From the NCBI GenBank assembly GCA_049303315.1, contig JBAQMZ010000008.1, forward strand, positions 1 through 34,824: a stretch of 34,824 bases of DNA. Reading direction: 5' to 3'. The notes beneath the pieces were generated by a model that worked only from the letters and a program-made list of their open reading frames with translations, did no database searches and was not told the origin of the DNA. Origin of the DNA: Methanoperedens sp049303315 (GTDB lineage: Archaea > Halobacteriota > Methanosarcinia > Methanosarcinales > Methanoperedenaceae). A program made the position numbers and the translations under genes. Each line of letters opens with the position of its first letter. The stretch's first letter is position 1. Below are positions 16,423-24,704 of the stretch, one piece after another.

Positions 16423-16443
16423 GTTCGAACGTAAAGGTATTAG

Positions 16444-17550
16444 ATGACTACATCCGATAGGAAGATTGAACATTTATTATTATGCGTTGAAAAAGACGTT
16501 GAAGCGCATAGAGGTCATACAGGGCTTAGAGCATGCGGTTTTGATGACCTTGAACTTGTTCATAACTGTCTTCCCGAAATCAACAAAAAAAACCTGAATC
16601 TTGAGACGGAATTCATGGGTAAGAAATTACGCTCCCCGTTCCTGATAGCATCGATGACGGGCGGGCATCCTGACACCAAATCCGTAAATGCCACCCTTGC
16701 AAGCGCGGCTGAGGAGCTTGGCATAGGTATCGGCGTGGGCAGCCAGAGGGCTGCAATTGAAGACCCGAGCATGGAAGATTCATTCAGGATAGTCAGGGAC
16801 AAAGCTCCCACTGCTTTTATCTATGGGAATGTGGGCGCAGCCCAGCTTGGCGAGTTCGGGATTGAAGGACTTGAGCGGGCTGTCGAGATGATAGGCGCGG
16901 ATGCCATGGCGATTCACCTGAATTTCCTGCAGGAGGCTATACAGCCCGAAGGCAATATCGATGCTTCGGGATGCCTTGCTGCAATTAAGAAAATCTGTAC
17001 CGAACTTTCGGTTCCCGTAATCGTAAAAGAGACGGGAGCTGGCATAGCTCATTCCCAGGCATTGGCTATAAGCGATGCGGGCGCCGCTGCCATAGACGTC
17101 GGCGGTCTTGGCGGAACAAGCTGGGCCGGAGTTGAAACATACAGGGCGCAAAAACGCGGTGATGTATTGTCAGAACATCTTGGCAAGGAATTCTGGAACT
17201 GGGGAATACCTACAGCGGCAAGCATAGTAGAATCCACTATTTCCATCCCAGTTATCGCAACGGGCGGCATCCGTTCGGGCATTGATGCCGCAAAATCCAT
17301 TGCCCTGGGGGCGTCCCTGTGCGGTATTGCGCTCCCTCTTGTAGCGCCTGCTTTAAAGGGACAGAAAGATGTGGTCGATAAGCTGGCAATGATAATTGAA
17401 GAACTCAAAGCTGCCATGTTTTTGACCGGATGCCGGAATGTTGAAGAGCTTGGCAATGCGCCTGTGGTTATTACAGGCAGGACAAGAGAGTTTTTGGAGC
17501 AGAGAGGCTTTGAAACTGCTAAATTTGCAAGAAAAAGATATAAAGTGTGA
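16444..17550 (+). CDS. fni: Type 2 isopentenyl diphosphate isomerase (FMN-dependent)
   Basis: Interconverts IPP and dimethylallyl diphosphate, supplying the starter unit for prenyl chains. It is an FMN/NAD(P)H-dependent TIM-barrel enzyme, unrelated to the type 1 isomerase. Family features include the region around MTGGHPDTKSVN (about residues 62-73), GIGVGSQRAAIED, AIHLNFLQEAIQPEGN, VIVKETGAG and the C-terminal FMN-phosphate loop IATGGIRSG. The length of 368 aa is normal. The next gene (RNase J) starts 51 nt downstream, across a perfect palindrome. Confidence 0.95.
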   Translation: MTTSDRKIEHLLLCVEKDVEAHRGHTGLRACGFDDLELVHNCLPEINKKNLNLETEFMGKKLRSPFLIASMTGGHPDTKSVNATLASAAEELGIGIGVGSQRAAIEDPSMEDSFRIVRDKAPTAFIYGNVGAAQLGEFGIEGLERAVEMIGADAMAIHLNFLQEAIQPEGNIDASGCLAAIKKICTELSVPVIVKETGAGIAHSQALAISDAGAAAIDVGGLGGTSWAGVETYRAQKRGDVLSEHLGKEFWNWGIPTAASIVESTISIPVIATGGIRSGIDAAKSIALGASLCGIALPLVAPALKGQKDVVDKLAMIIEELKAAMFLTGCRNVEELGNAPVVITGRTREFLEQRGFETAKFARKRYKV

Positions 17551-17555
17551 TATAA

Positions 17556-17577
17556 ACCCCGTATTTAAATACGGGGT
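17556..17577. repeat. 22-bp perfect palindrome containing a TATA-like core
   Basis: ACCCCGTATTT is followed directly by its exact reverse complement. It begins 6 nt after the fni stop and ends 24 nt before the RNase J start. The core TATTTAAATA resembles a TATA box. There is no U run after it. It may be an mRNA hairpin between the two genes, or an operator-covered promoter for RNase J. Confidence 0.75.
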
Positions 17578-17600
17578 ATTTAGATTATGGAGTGAATTAA

Positions 17601-18938
17601 ATGACAGAAATTGGAATTATTGCAGTCGGCGGCTATAATGAAATGGGCCGGAACATGACTGGCGTAAGGATTGATAAGGATATAATTGTACTTGACATGG
17701 GGCTGCAACTGGATAGGGTGCAGATACATGAAGATGTGGAAATAGACAAGATGCACTCAATGGAACTCATCAAGATGGGGGCTATTCCTGACGACACCAT
17801 CATGAACGAAGCCGGCGGGAGTGTCCGGGCTATCGTATGCACCCACGGTCACCTTGACCATATCGGGGCAATCTCCAAATTGGCGCACAGGTACAAAGCG
17901 CCTATTATCGCCACCCCTTATACTGCAGAACTTGTAAAACATGAGATATCGGATGAAAAGAAATTCAGGGTGACCAATGAAGTGATTCCCCTGCGGCTCG
18001 GCGGGATCTATAAATTAACGCCGGATATACAGATTGAATTTGTCCGCATACAGCACAGCATTGTGGATTCGGCATTTGCGGCAATCCATACCCCGGATGG
18101 CGTAATCCTGTATGCCAGCGATTTCAAATTGGACCGCACGCCTACACTGCAGGAAGCGCCCGACTTCCAGAGGCTCAGGAAACTCGGAAATGAAGGTGTA
18201 AAGGCAATGATTACCGAGAGTACGAACTCAGGACTCTCCGGGAAAACGCCGTCTGAACAAATAGCAAAAGACCTTGTCCGCGATGTGCTTCTTGGAACGG
18301 AAGAGACCGAATCCGGAGTTATAATCACCACATTCTCATCCCACGTGGCTCGCATTAATGCAATTATCCAGGCGGCTGAGGAGATGGGCAGGATACCGGT
18401 GCTTCTCGGGCGTTCAATGGAACGCTATCTTTCAATAGCCGAGAAGATGAAGTACATAAAATTCCCCGAAAACCTTGAAGTATACGGCAACAGGAATGCA
18501 GTTGAAAAAGCCTTGAAACGCATATCCCAGGAGGGAAAGAAGAGATACCTCCCCATCGTAACGGGACATCAGGGCGAACCCGATTCTATCCTGACACGGA
18601 TAGCGAACGGGGAGACGCAGTTTCGGATTGAGCCCGGAGATAAAGTGATTTTTTCAGCGAACACCATTCCCAGCCCGATGACGATGGCGAACAGGCATGC
18701 TCTTGAAATAAAATTGAAAATGGCAGGAGCGCGCCTTTATGAAAATGTGCATGTTTCAGGGCATGCTTCCAAGGAAGACCACTGGGAACTTTTGAGGATG
18801 GTAAACCCTGAACAGGTAATACCATCACACGGAAATATGGTAATGCATTCCCATTACGTCGAGCTTGCCGAGGATGCGGGTTACGTATTCGGAGACACGG
18901 TGCATATCATGAGAAACGGTGAGGAGATGGTTTTATGA
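17601..18938 (+). CDS. rnj: RNase J (archaeal beta-CASP ribonuclease)
   Basis: A 5'-3' exoribonuclease, or endonuclease, of the metallo-beta-lactamase/beta-CASP family that degrades RNA in the cytoplasm. The zinc motif HGHLDH is at residues 82-87. Further metal and beta-CASP motifs are ESTNSG, TTFSSHVARI, TGHQGEPDS and VSGHASKED, in the usual order, and 445 aa is normal. The start has GGAGTGA 5 nt upstream. In many euryarchaea it sits inside the isoprenoid operon as here, but a functional reason is not established. The preceding palindrome could tune its expression or be a target for its own mRNA control. Confidence 0.93.
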   Translation: MTEIGIIAVGGYNEMGRNMTGVRIDKDIIVLDMGLQLDRVQIHEDVEIDKMHSMELIKMGAIPDDTIMNEAGGSVRAIVCTHGHLDHIGAISKLAHRYKAPIIATPYTAELVKHEISDEKKFRVTNEVIPLRLGGIYKLTPDIQIEFVRIQHSIVDSAFAAIHTPDGVILYASDFKLDRTPTLQEAPDFQRLRKLGNEGVKAMITESTNSGLSGKTPSEQIAKDLVRDVLLGTEETESGVIITTFSSHVARINAIIQAAEEMGRIPVLLGRSMERYLSIAEKMKYIKFPENLEVYGNRNAVEKALKRISQEGKKRYLPIVTGHQGEPDSILTRIANGETQFRIEPGDKVIFSANTIPSPMTMANRHALEIKLKMAGARLYENVHVSGHASKEDHWELLRMVNPEQVIPSHGNMVMHSHYVELAEDAGYVFGDTVHIMRNGEEMVL

Positions 18939-18980
18939 AACTCCTCATAAGAAATTCTTTAAAACGGAGATAACCAGTTT

Positions 18981-19943
18981 ATGATTGAAGAAATCCTCCA
19001 GAAAAAAGCCAAACAGGTGGATGAATCCATCCCCAAATTCCTACCTATCACTCCCCCGGATGAATTGTATAAAGCCATGCGCCACCTGCTGGACGGCGGA
19101 GGAAAAAGGCTTCGCCCGTCTGCATTGTTATTGGCGGCAGAAGCTGTAGGAGGCAAGCCCGAAGATGTACTTCCCGCGGCAGTTGCTGTAGAATTGGTTC
19201 ATAACTTCACTTTAATCCATGATGACATAATGGACGAGGCAGACCTCCGGAGAGGACTTACAACGGTTCATAAAAAATGGGGCGTCCCGCGGGCGATTAT
19301 CGCAGGAGATGCCCTTTATTCAAAAGCTTTTGAAATACTTTCCTGCACAAAAAGCGAGCCGCAAAGACTTGTTGAAAGTCTTGAACTCCTGTCGAAAACC
19401 TGCACTGACATATGCGAAGGCCAGTGGATGGATATGAATTTTGAAACACGGAAGGACGTTACCGAAGAAGAGTACATGCGCATGGTGGAGAAAAAGACCG
19501 CAGTGCTTTTCGCCACTGCTGTGAAAATGGGTGCTGTACTGTCAGGGGCTAACAGGGAAGTAGTGCGCGCGCTGTGGGATTTCGGCCGGCTGACAGGAGT
19601 TGGGTTCCAGATATACGACGATGTGATTGACCTTATTACGCCTGAGGAAATACTCGGGAAAGCGCAGGGAGGGGACATTATCGAGGGCAAGCGCACACTT
19701 ATTGTTATCCATGCGTTGTCAAAAGGGGTCAGCATAGATGCGCTCGGGAAGAGTAATGCGACAAGGAGCGAGATATCCGCAGCGCTTACCACACTTAAAG
19801 AATCTGGTTCGATTGATTATGCAATGAACAAGGCGCTTGGGTTTGTGGATGAGGGCAAGGCTGCACTTTCAGTGCTTCCTGATTCCGAGGCAAAGAAGAC
19901 GCTCATAGGGCTTGCGGATTATATGATTGAGAGGAAGTATTAG
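18981..19943 (+). CDS. idsA: Geranylgeranyl diphosphate synthase
   Basis: Chain-elongating prenyltransferase that condenses IPP units into GGPP (C20), the precursor of archaeol-type lipids. The 320-aa protein has the first aspartate-rich motif DDIMD at residues 81-85 and the second, DDVID, near 212. GGKRLRP near residues 40-46 and the KT.LF-like MVEKKTAVLF segment are also present. Phe76, five residues before the first motif, and Thr77 match the pattern of archaeal type I GGPP synthases, where the aromatic residue limits chain length to C20. CGGAGAT lies upstream of the ATG. It is the last gene of the isoprenoid operon. Confidence 0.94.
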   Translation: MIEEILQKKAKQVDESIPKFLPITPPDELYKAMRHLLDGGGKRLRPSALLLAAEAVGGKPEDVLPAAVAVELVHNFTLIHDDIMDEADLRRGLTTVHKKWGVPRAIIAGDALYSKAFEILSCTKSEPQRLVESLELLSKTCTDICEGQWMDMNFETRKDVTEEEYMRMVEKKTAVLFATAVKMGAVLSGANREVVRALWDFGRLTGVGFQIYDDVIDLITPEEILGKAQGGDIIEGKRTLIVIHALSKGVSIDALGKSNATRSEISAALTTLKESGSIDYAMNKALGFVDEGKAALSVLPDSEAKKTLIGLADYMIERKY

Positions 19944-19977
19944 TACAAAATTGCAAAAACAGCCACACCGTCGCTAT

Positions 19978-20316
19978 TTACTTTTTCAGAATATCTTGAA
20001 AAAGAGGTTTTAAAGCAGGAATTTCCTCTTTTACCGTTGTCCAGACAACTTCTAACCTGACACCAAAATACTCGTGAATAACCTTATCTCTCATCCCTGC
20101 TATGCGCTTCCAGGGAATTTCAGGATTCTTTATTCTTACATCTTCAGGAATCTTTTTAACGGCTTCGCCTATTATTTCCAGTGCCCTGATTACGGCAAAA
20201 ATAGTCTTGTTATCATGAATAAAATCACTGTAGTCCATATTTTCCGTAAATTGCATGGCTTTATCCATGGCATCAACTATGTCTTCTATATAGTCCCCGT
20301 ACTCTCTTTTATACAT
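19978..20316 (-). CDS. hepT: HepT-like (DUF86) RNase toxin
   Basis: A 112-aa all-helical HEPN-family toxin. The motif R-X4-H-X-Y is present as Arg76, His81 and Tyr83 (RDKVIHEYFGV), near the C-terminal third. In characterised pairs the arginine and histidine form the RNase site, and the partner nucleotidyltransferase neutralises the toxin by adding AMP to the tyrosine. Here the gene follows and overlaps the mntA gene by 8 nt. All key residues are intact, so the module may be active. Confidence 0.9.
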   Translation of the reverse strand: MYKREYGDYIEDIVDAMDKAMQFTENMDYSDFIHDNKTIFAVIRALEIIGEAVKKIPEDVRIKNPEIPWKRIAGMRDKVIHEYFGVRLEVVWTTVKEEIPALKPLFQDILKK

Positions 20317-20602
20317 AGACTACTTCCTTTAAAATACGCTTCCCTATCCTCGGTTTGAGCGCTCCTTTCATCACGAGGTCTACTTTAACACCTAAGAGTT
20401 CGCTGAGGTATTCCTCAATTTCAATAAATTTTAACAATCCAATGGCTTTCCCAAGTTCCACTATAATGTCAAGGTCGCTGGCTTCTTTTTCTTCTCCTCT
20501 CACATATGAGCCAAATATCCCTATCTCTCTGACTTCATACTTTTGTTTTATTTCTTCCTTATGCTGTGAAAGGATATTTTTTATTTCATCGAGTGTTTTC
20601 AT
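20309..20602 (-). CDS. mntA: MntA-like nucleotidyltransferase antitoxin
   Basis: A 97-aa minimal nucleotidyltransferase. The motif G-S-X10-D-X-D is exact: Gly31, Ser32, Asp43 and Asp45 (IFGSYVRGEE then SDLDI). In studied systems this enzyme AMPylates its HepT partner and so blocks the toxin. It is the first gene of the pair and overlaps hepT by 8 nt. The pair is convergent with the isoprenoid operon and lies between idsA and ilvD. Confidence 0.9.
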   Translation of the reverse strand: MKTLDEIKNILSQHKEEIKQKYEVREIGIFGSYVRGEEKEASDLDIIVELGKAIGLLKFIEIEEYLSELLGVKVDLVMKGALKPRIGKRILKEVVYV

Positions 20603-20672
20603 ATTAAAGCCTGAATTAATAGGTTTTTGCGATAATTATACATTGCATCGGATATATAAAAAGATGGTGGAA

Positions 20673-22340
20673 TTAATACTTGAAGACTGCACCTTTATCA
20701 GCCGAACTCACAAGCTTCTGATACCGCGCCAGATAACCTCTCGTAACCTTTGGAGCCGGCGGTTTCCACGCTTTTCTTCTTTTCTCAAGTTCTTCCGGCG
20801 AGAGATTGAGATTCAACAAACGCTTTGGTATATCAATCTCAATAATATCGCCATCCCTCACAAGCGCAATAGCTCCGCCATCAGCAGCCTCAGGCGATAC
20901 ATGACCTATGCACAGTCCCCTTGTCCCTCCAGAGAACCGCCCGTCTGTGATGAGCGCAACCGAATCGATAAGTCCCATGCCTGCTATCGCAGCAGTCGGC
21001 GAGAGCATTTCCCGCATTCCAGGACCTCCTTTTGGCCCTTCGTACCTGATAACGAGGCAGTCACCCGATTTGATTTTCTTTTCCATTATAGCCTTCATCG
21101 CTGCCTCTTCGCCGTCAAAAACACGTGCAGGCCCTGAGTGCCTCTGCATTTTCTGGTTTACTGCCGTTTGCTTTATTACAGAACCATCAGGAGCAAGGCT
21201 TCCCTTCAGCACAGCTATGCCACCTTCGGCATGTATCGGTGATTCAAGTGTTGCGATTATCTCCTTATTGGCGCGCGGATTTATGATTGTGTATTCCTTC
21301 AGGTTTTCACCAAGGGTTTTTCCTGATACGGTCAGGGTGTCGAGGTCAAGTTTCTCCTGCAACCGCTGCTGGATTGCGGGTACCCCTCCCGCCCGTTCAA
21401 AGTCTATAAGGTATCTATCCCCTCCGGGTCTCAGGTTTATAAGATGCGGCGTCTCTTTGCTTATTTCATCAAACCTCATAAGCGGAAGGTCAAGCCCGAA
21501 TTCCTGCGCTATGGCTGGAAGGTGGAGCGCCGTATTAGTGCTACCTCCTATTGCCATGTCAACACGTATCGCATTGTCAAGCGATTCCCGTGTGACTATC
21601 TGCGCCGGGGTTATGCCTTTTTCCACAAGTTCAAGTATCTTCATGCCTGAATGCTTTGCAAGCCTTGTCTTTTTAGCATCCACTGCATGCGCGGTTCCGC
21701 ATCCGGGAAGGCTCAAGCCCAGCGCCTCGGTCACGCATGCCATTGTGTTTGCTGTAAATAATCCGGCGCATGAACCCGCCCCGCAGCATGAGCAGTCCTC
21801 AAGAATCTTCAACTCCTCGTCTGAGAGCTTATTGTTCTGGCGCGCTCCCACAGCCTCGAATAAAGTTATTAAATCCCTGGGTTCATCCCCGACTATCCCT
21901 GGCATCATGGGTCCGCCTGTTACTACAATGGTTGGGATGTCAAGCCTTCCCGCAGCCATGATGTGACCGGGGACGATTTTGTCGCATGTGGGTATCATGA
22001 CCATGCCGTCAAACTGGTGCGCTTCGACCATGAGTTCGATGCTGTCGGCTATCAGTTCCCTGCTGGGCAGCGAGTTCTTCATGCCCGTATGACCCATTGC
22101 GATGCCGTCGCATATCCCGATGGTGTTGAATTCAAATGGTACGCCTCCTGCCATTCGTATCCCTGCTTTTACGGCGTCTGCAAGCTTATCGAGATGGATA
22201 TGCCCGGGAATTATCTCGTTCCAGGAGTTTACCACTCCTATGAAGGGAAGAGCCATTTCTTCATCGGTCAGCCCGACTGCTTTTAATAAAGACCTGTGAG
22301 GGGCGCGTTCAAGTCCTTTTTTGATATTATCGCTTCTCAT
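20673..22340 (-). CDS. ilvD: Dihydroxy-acid dehydratase
   Basis: Dehydrates 2,3-dihydroxy-isovalerate and its homologue in valine and isoleucine synthesis; it also feeds leucine and CoA synthesis. The 555-aa protein shows VVNSWNEIIPGH near residues 37-47, FNTIGICDGIAMGH, MIPTCDK with Cys119, and CGAGSCAGLFTANTM with Cys191. The last two are conserved Fe-S ligands. The missing early Cys (Asn-Ser-Trp instead) resembles the oxygen-sensitive E. coli-like form. C-terminal SGGTRGLCIGHVSPEA is also present. The other branched-chain genes are not in the window. It appears to be a single-gene unit. Confidence 0.95.
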   Translation of the reverse strand: MRSDNIKKGLERAPHRSLLKAVGLTDEEMALPFIGVVNSWNEIIPGHIHLDKLADAVKAGIRMAGGVPFEFNTIGICDGIAMGHTGMKNSLPSRELIADSIELMVEAHQFDGMVMIPTCDKIVPGHIMAAGRLDIPTIVVTGGPMMPGIVGDEPRDLITLFEAVGARQNNKLSDEELKILEDCSCCGAGSCAGLFTANTMACVTEALGLSLPGCGTAHAVDAKKTRLAKHSGMKILELVEKGITPAQIVTRESLDNAIRVDMAIGGSTNTALHLPAIAQEFGLDLPLMRFDEISKETPHLINLRPGGDRYLIDFERAGGVPAIQQRLQEKLDLDTLTVSGKTLGENLKEYTIINPRANKEIIATLESPIHAEGGIAVLKGSLAPDGSVIKQTAVNQKMQRHSGPARVFDGEEAAMKAIMEKKIKSGDCLVIRYEGPKGGPGMREMLSPTAAIAGMGLIDSVALITDGRFSGGTRGLCIGHVSPEAADGGAIALVRDGDIIEIDIPKRLLNLNLSPEELEKRRKAWKPPAPKVTRGYLARYQKLVSSADKGAVFKY

Positions 22341-22515
22341 GATACTGCTGTTTAGATGACTTTGGTTATTTTAAAGATTACGTTTGTGCGGCTGGCGACG
22401 GGGGGCTTTCGTGGGAGTTGGAGGGGTGGGTTGGGAGCAGGGAAGGGCGATACGAATCCAAAACAACTTCCTTCAACGCCGAAAATAAGGCGCACTTTAC
22501 CTCGAATGACTGAAG

Positions 22516-22785
22516 TTAGTTTTCAGAGTTATTTAATTTCTTAACAGCTTTCAACCCATCTTGAGTAATTTTTACTCTGTAAGATGGTACTCCAGATGCA
22601 CTTTCTTCTGCTGTAATCTTATTTATTTCAATTAACCCGATTTTATGAAGAAAATTGCAATTTTTCTTGACTGTTGTATTGTTTGCTCCGACTAATTTAG
22701 CCAATAAATAGAATGAATATACTTTCCCATTGCTCAGTTGCTTTAAAGCTTTGAGTTTAATCGCATCGTTAATGTTGATTTCCAT
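22516..22785 (-). CDS. Winged-helix DNA-binding regulator
   Basis: An 89-aa protein. Residues about 9-70 have the helix-helix-recognition helix-wing pattern of winged-helix regulators (KALKQLSNGKVYSFYLLAKL, then NNTTVKKNCNFLHKIGLIEI, then a wing and YRVKITQDGLKAV). No effector domain is seen. It is divergent from the lipoprotein gene, and two inverted repeats lie in the 103-bp gap, one within its own leader. This arrangement suggests control of itself and of the lipoprotein cluster. It is AT-rich like the genes that follow. Confidence 0.7.
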   Translation of the reverse strand: MEININDAIKLKALKQLSNGKVYSFYLLAKLVGANNTTVKKNCNFLHKIGLIEINKITAEESASGVPSYRVKITQDGLKAVKKLNNSEN

Positions 22786-22789
22786 CGAA

Positions 22790-22805
22790 CTCTATAAAAA
22801 TAGAG
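22790..22805 (-). promoter_or_regulatory. Inverted repeat in the leader of the winged-helix gene
   Basis: CTCTAT and ATAGAG separated by AAAA, 5 nt upstream of the start codon. Candidate autoregulatory operator. Confidence 0.4.
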
Positions 22806-22847
22806 CAGTTAAATTTATAACGGATAATGACATCAAAACAGTTGTAT

Positions 22848-22863
22848 TAACGTTTTAACGTTA
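22848..22863 (+). promoter_or_regulatory. Inverted repeat before the lipoprotein gene
   Basis: TAACGTT and AACGTTA with a TT spacer, midway between the divergent genes and about 30 nt after an AAATTTATAAC box (22811-22821). Candidate operator near the transcript start. Confidence 0.45.
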
Positions 22864-22888
22864 GTCAGAAGGCGTGGTGAAAGAAGTT

Positions 22889-23833
22889 ATGTTTGAGCTA
22901 AACAATTACAAATCTTTTATTATATTCGGAATTTTGGCGATAATGGGAGTTGTTTTGGTAAGTGGGTGTTTAGAAGAAGAATCTAAATATCTGGGCATGT
23001 CTGTTGAAGAAATTAAAACAAAAGCATTAACTGTAACTTATAATGACTTAATGAAGAACGAGAACAATTACATTGGAAAAATTGTTTATATTAGTGGTAT
23101 AATTTATGAAAATACAACATCTTCATATAAATTCAATGTTAAAACTCTTGACAATGAACAAAATGAATTAGAGATTTTTCCTGGTGAGAATTTAAGTTTC
23201 CAAAAGGGCGATATAATTAGTATATGGGGTGAATTTTATGACGTTAGATCTTACCCCCCTTCTACTATAGGTTATCCTGGAATATACCAATTACATATAG
23301 AAAAACCCCTATATTCTGAAACATCAACGAGCGAAGATCGAAAAGGACAAACTACTGACCTAGTGCCTTATATTGATAAGTCCAATGGATTCTCCATATC
23401 TCATCCTCGAGATTGGGAGGAAGTGCCCAGAGAATTATGGAAGGGAATGCAGACAGAGGAAGTAAAAATCCTTATCGCTTTCTGGTCTCCAGATCCATAT
23501 AAGTTAAACTTTATAGTGTGGAAAGAAGAGTTATCTTACCCAATGAATCTCCAAAATTACTATGAAGTAAAAAGAGAAAAAGTGAAGGAAAGAGCACTCA
23601 AGTATAATTATGCTTTTATCTCGGCAGAGGAACTAGCAATTAATGGCACACCAGCAATAAAGCACATATTTTTTTATTCAACTCCAGATGGTCTCTTAGT
23701 GAAAGAGATGGTGGTATATATAGTTAAAGATCAAACAGCTTGGATTATTGGTTTTTCAGGAGAGCCAACTTCTTTCGATGAATTTAATTCCACATTTGAG
23801 GCTATAATTTCCAGCTTTTCTCTTCATGATTAA
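22889..23833 (+). CDS. Lipoprotein with OB-like and PsbP-like domains
   Basis: A 314-aa predicted exported lipoprotein. A hydrophobic stretch (IIFGILAIMGVVLV) runs into the lipobox LVSGC near residue 25. Residues about 45-130 look like a small beta-barrel (NYIGKIVYISGIIYENT, then KGDIISIWGEF) of OB type. Residues about 160-310 resemble PsbP-like modules (SNGFSISHPRDWEE, then an IIGFSGEPTSFDEF ending). The ATG at 22889 is preferred over GTG codons at 22874/22877 because GGTGA lies 8 nt upstream of it. Its function is unknown. It is the first gene of a small co-directional cluster with membrane proteins. Confidence 0.75.
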   Translation: MFELNNYKSFIIFGILAIMGVVLVSGCLEEESKYLGMSVEEIKTKALTVTYNDLMKNENNYIGKIVYISGIIYENTTSSYKFNVKTLDNEQNELEIFPGENLSFQKGDIISIWGEFYDVRSYPPSTIGYPGIYQLHIEKPLYSETSTSEDRKGQTTDLVPYIDKSNGFSISHPRDWEEVPRELWKGMQTEEVKILIAFWSPDPYKLNFIVWKEELSYPMNLQNYYEVKREKVKERALKYNYAFISAEELAINGTPAIKHIFFYSTPDGLLVKEMVVYIVKDQTAWIIGFSGEPTSFDEFNSTFEAIISSFSLHD

Positions 23834-23862
23834 GCTGCACTAAAAATAGGAGTAATATTACT

Positions 23863-24204
23863 ATGGAGTCAAAGGATTTAGTAAATAATGTGAAAATGGA
23901 AAGAAATAAGCAGTGGGAGGATCGTTATAAAAAACAACGAGAGGAGCAGAAAAGAGAACGTAAAAAAGAACAAGAAAGTGAGAAGTTATGGACATATAAT
24001 TTATGGAAATATGGGGTGGACGCGTTGAAACTCGGATTTGGGGGTATGCTGTTTTTTTCAATAGCTGCTGTTGGACGGGGATATCCTCAACGACCTGTGG
24101 ACTTTGGTATTCTTCCTGTGCTTTTCTTTATTATAGCGCTCTTGGGTGTGTTATTATGCCTTATAGGAGGCATAGGAAAAATTATTCATAAACTACAAAG
24201 GTAA
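23863..24204 (+). CDS. Small membrane protein with charged coiled-coil N terminus
   Basis: A 113-aa protein. Residues about 10-42 are an extremely charged helix (Lys/Arg/Glu/Gln-rich, EEQKRERKKEQESEK type). Two transmembrane helices follow, about residues 56-71 and 84-104, and then a basic end. Not recognised. It lies 29 nt after the lipoprotein stop with only AT-rich sequence between. Its C-terminal helix (LLGVLLCLIGGIGKI) resembles that of the protein at 24705 (LLGILLIFVGAVLSGITKI), so the two may be distant paralogues. Confidence 0.6.
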   Translation: MESKDLVNNVKMERNKQWEDRYKKQREEQKRERKKEQESEKLWTYNLWKYGVDALKLGFGGMLFFSIAAVGRGYPQRPVDFGILPVLFFIIALLGVLLCLIGGIGKIIHKLQR

Positions 24205-24206
24205 AA

Positions 24207-24602
24207 ATGAACTGGAAAAACATAACTATTATCGTATCGGCAGGATATGGCTGGATGTTTTTTGTAAGTTATTTTATTGCTCCTTCATTTTATGAATTGG
24301 GTTTTATTATTGTAACCATTAACGCTATTGCTACTTGTTTTATTGGGAGTATAATAGCAGGTCGGTTATCTACTGCTGATGCTTGGAAGAATGGATTATA
24401 TGTTGGAATATTTTTGTTTACTGTGGTTTCTATATTTAGCTTTTTATTAATAATTCTCGGTCTTGTTGATTTATCAGTTTTTGAACTTTATGGACTTTAT
24501 AACTTAACAGATGTAATTGGAGAAACTATAATTTCATTAATGATATATGCAACAACTGGAACAATTGGAGGTTTTATAGGGGGAAAAATAAGAAGAGAAT
24601 GA
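24207..24602 (+). CDS. Four-helix membrane protein
   Basis: A 131-aa protein with four hydrophobic helices, about residues 6-25, 31-53, 63-87 and 104-126. The short GSIIAGRLS and GGFIGGKIRRE loops (Gly-rich followed by basic) resemble small integral membrane proteins of unknown function. Its ATG lies 2 nt after the previous stop, with AAAGGT upstream, so it is co-translated with the preceding gene. No known family was recognised. Confidence 0.6.
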   Translation: MNWKNITIIVSAGYGWMFFVSYFIAPSFYELGFIIVTINAIATCFIGSIIAGRLSTADAWKNGLYVGIFLFTVVSIFSFLLIILGLVDLSVFELYGLYNLTDVIGETIISLMIYATTGTIGGFIGGKIRRE

Positions 24603-24704
24603 AGTCTTATAAAGTGAATTCGCAGGGATGCCCTACAATTCATTGCAATGTGGCATGATCAAGTTAGGCGACATTACGCAATCGGTCGCTAAGGAGGATA
24701 AAAA

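Noticed and set aside
20908..21966. 352-aa plus-strand frame opposite ilvD
   Set aside because: ilvD is complete with conserved cysteines on the minus strand. The plus frame is a Ser/Pro-rich shadow.
24618..24692. Short stop-to-stop frame (DALQFIAMWHDQVRRHYAIGR) between two membrane protein genes
   Set aside because: Less AT-rich than its surroundings and could be a decayed gene end, but it is too short to assign and has no start.
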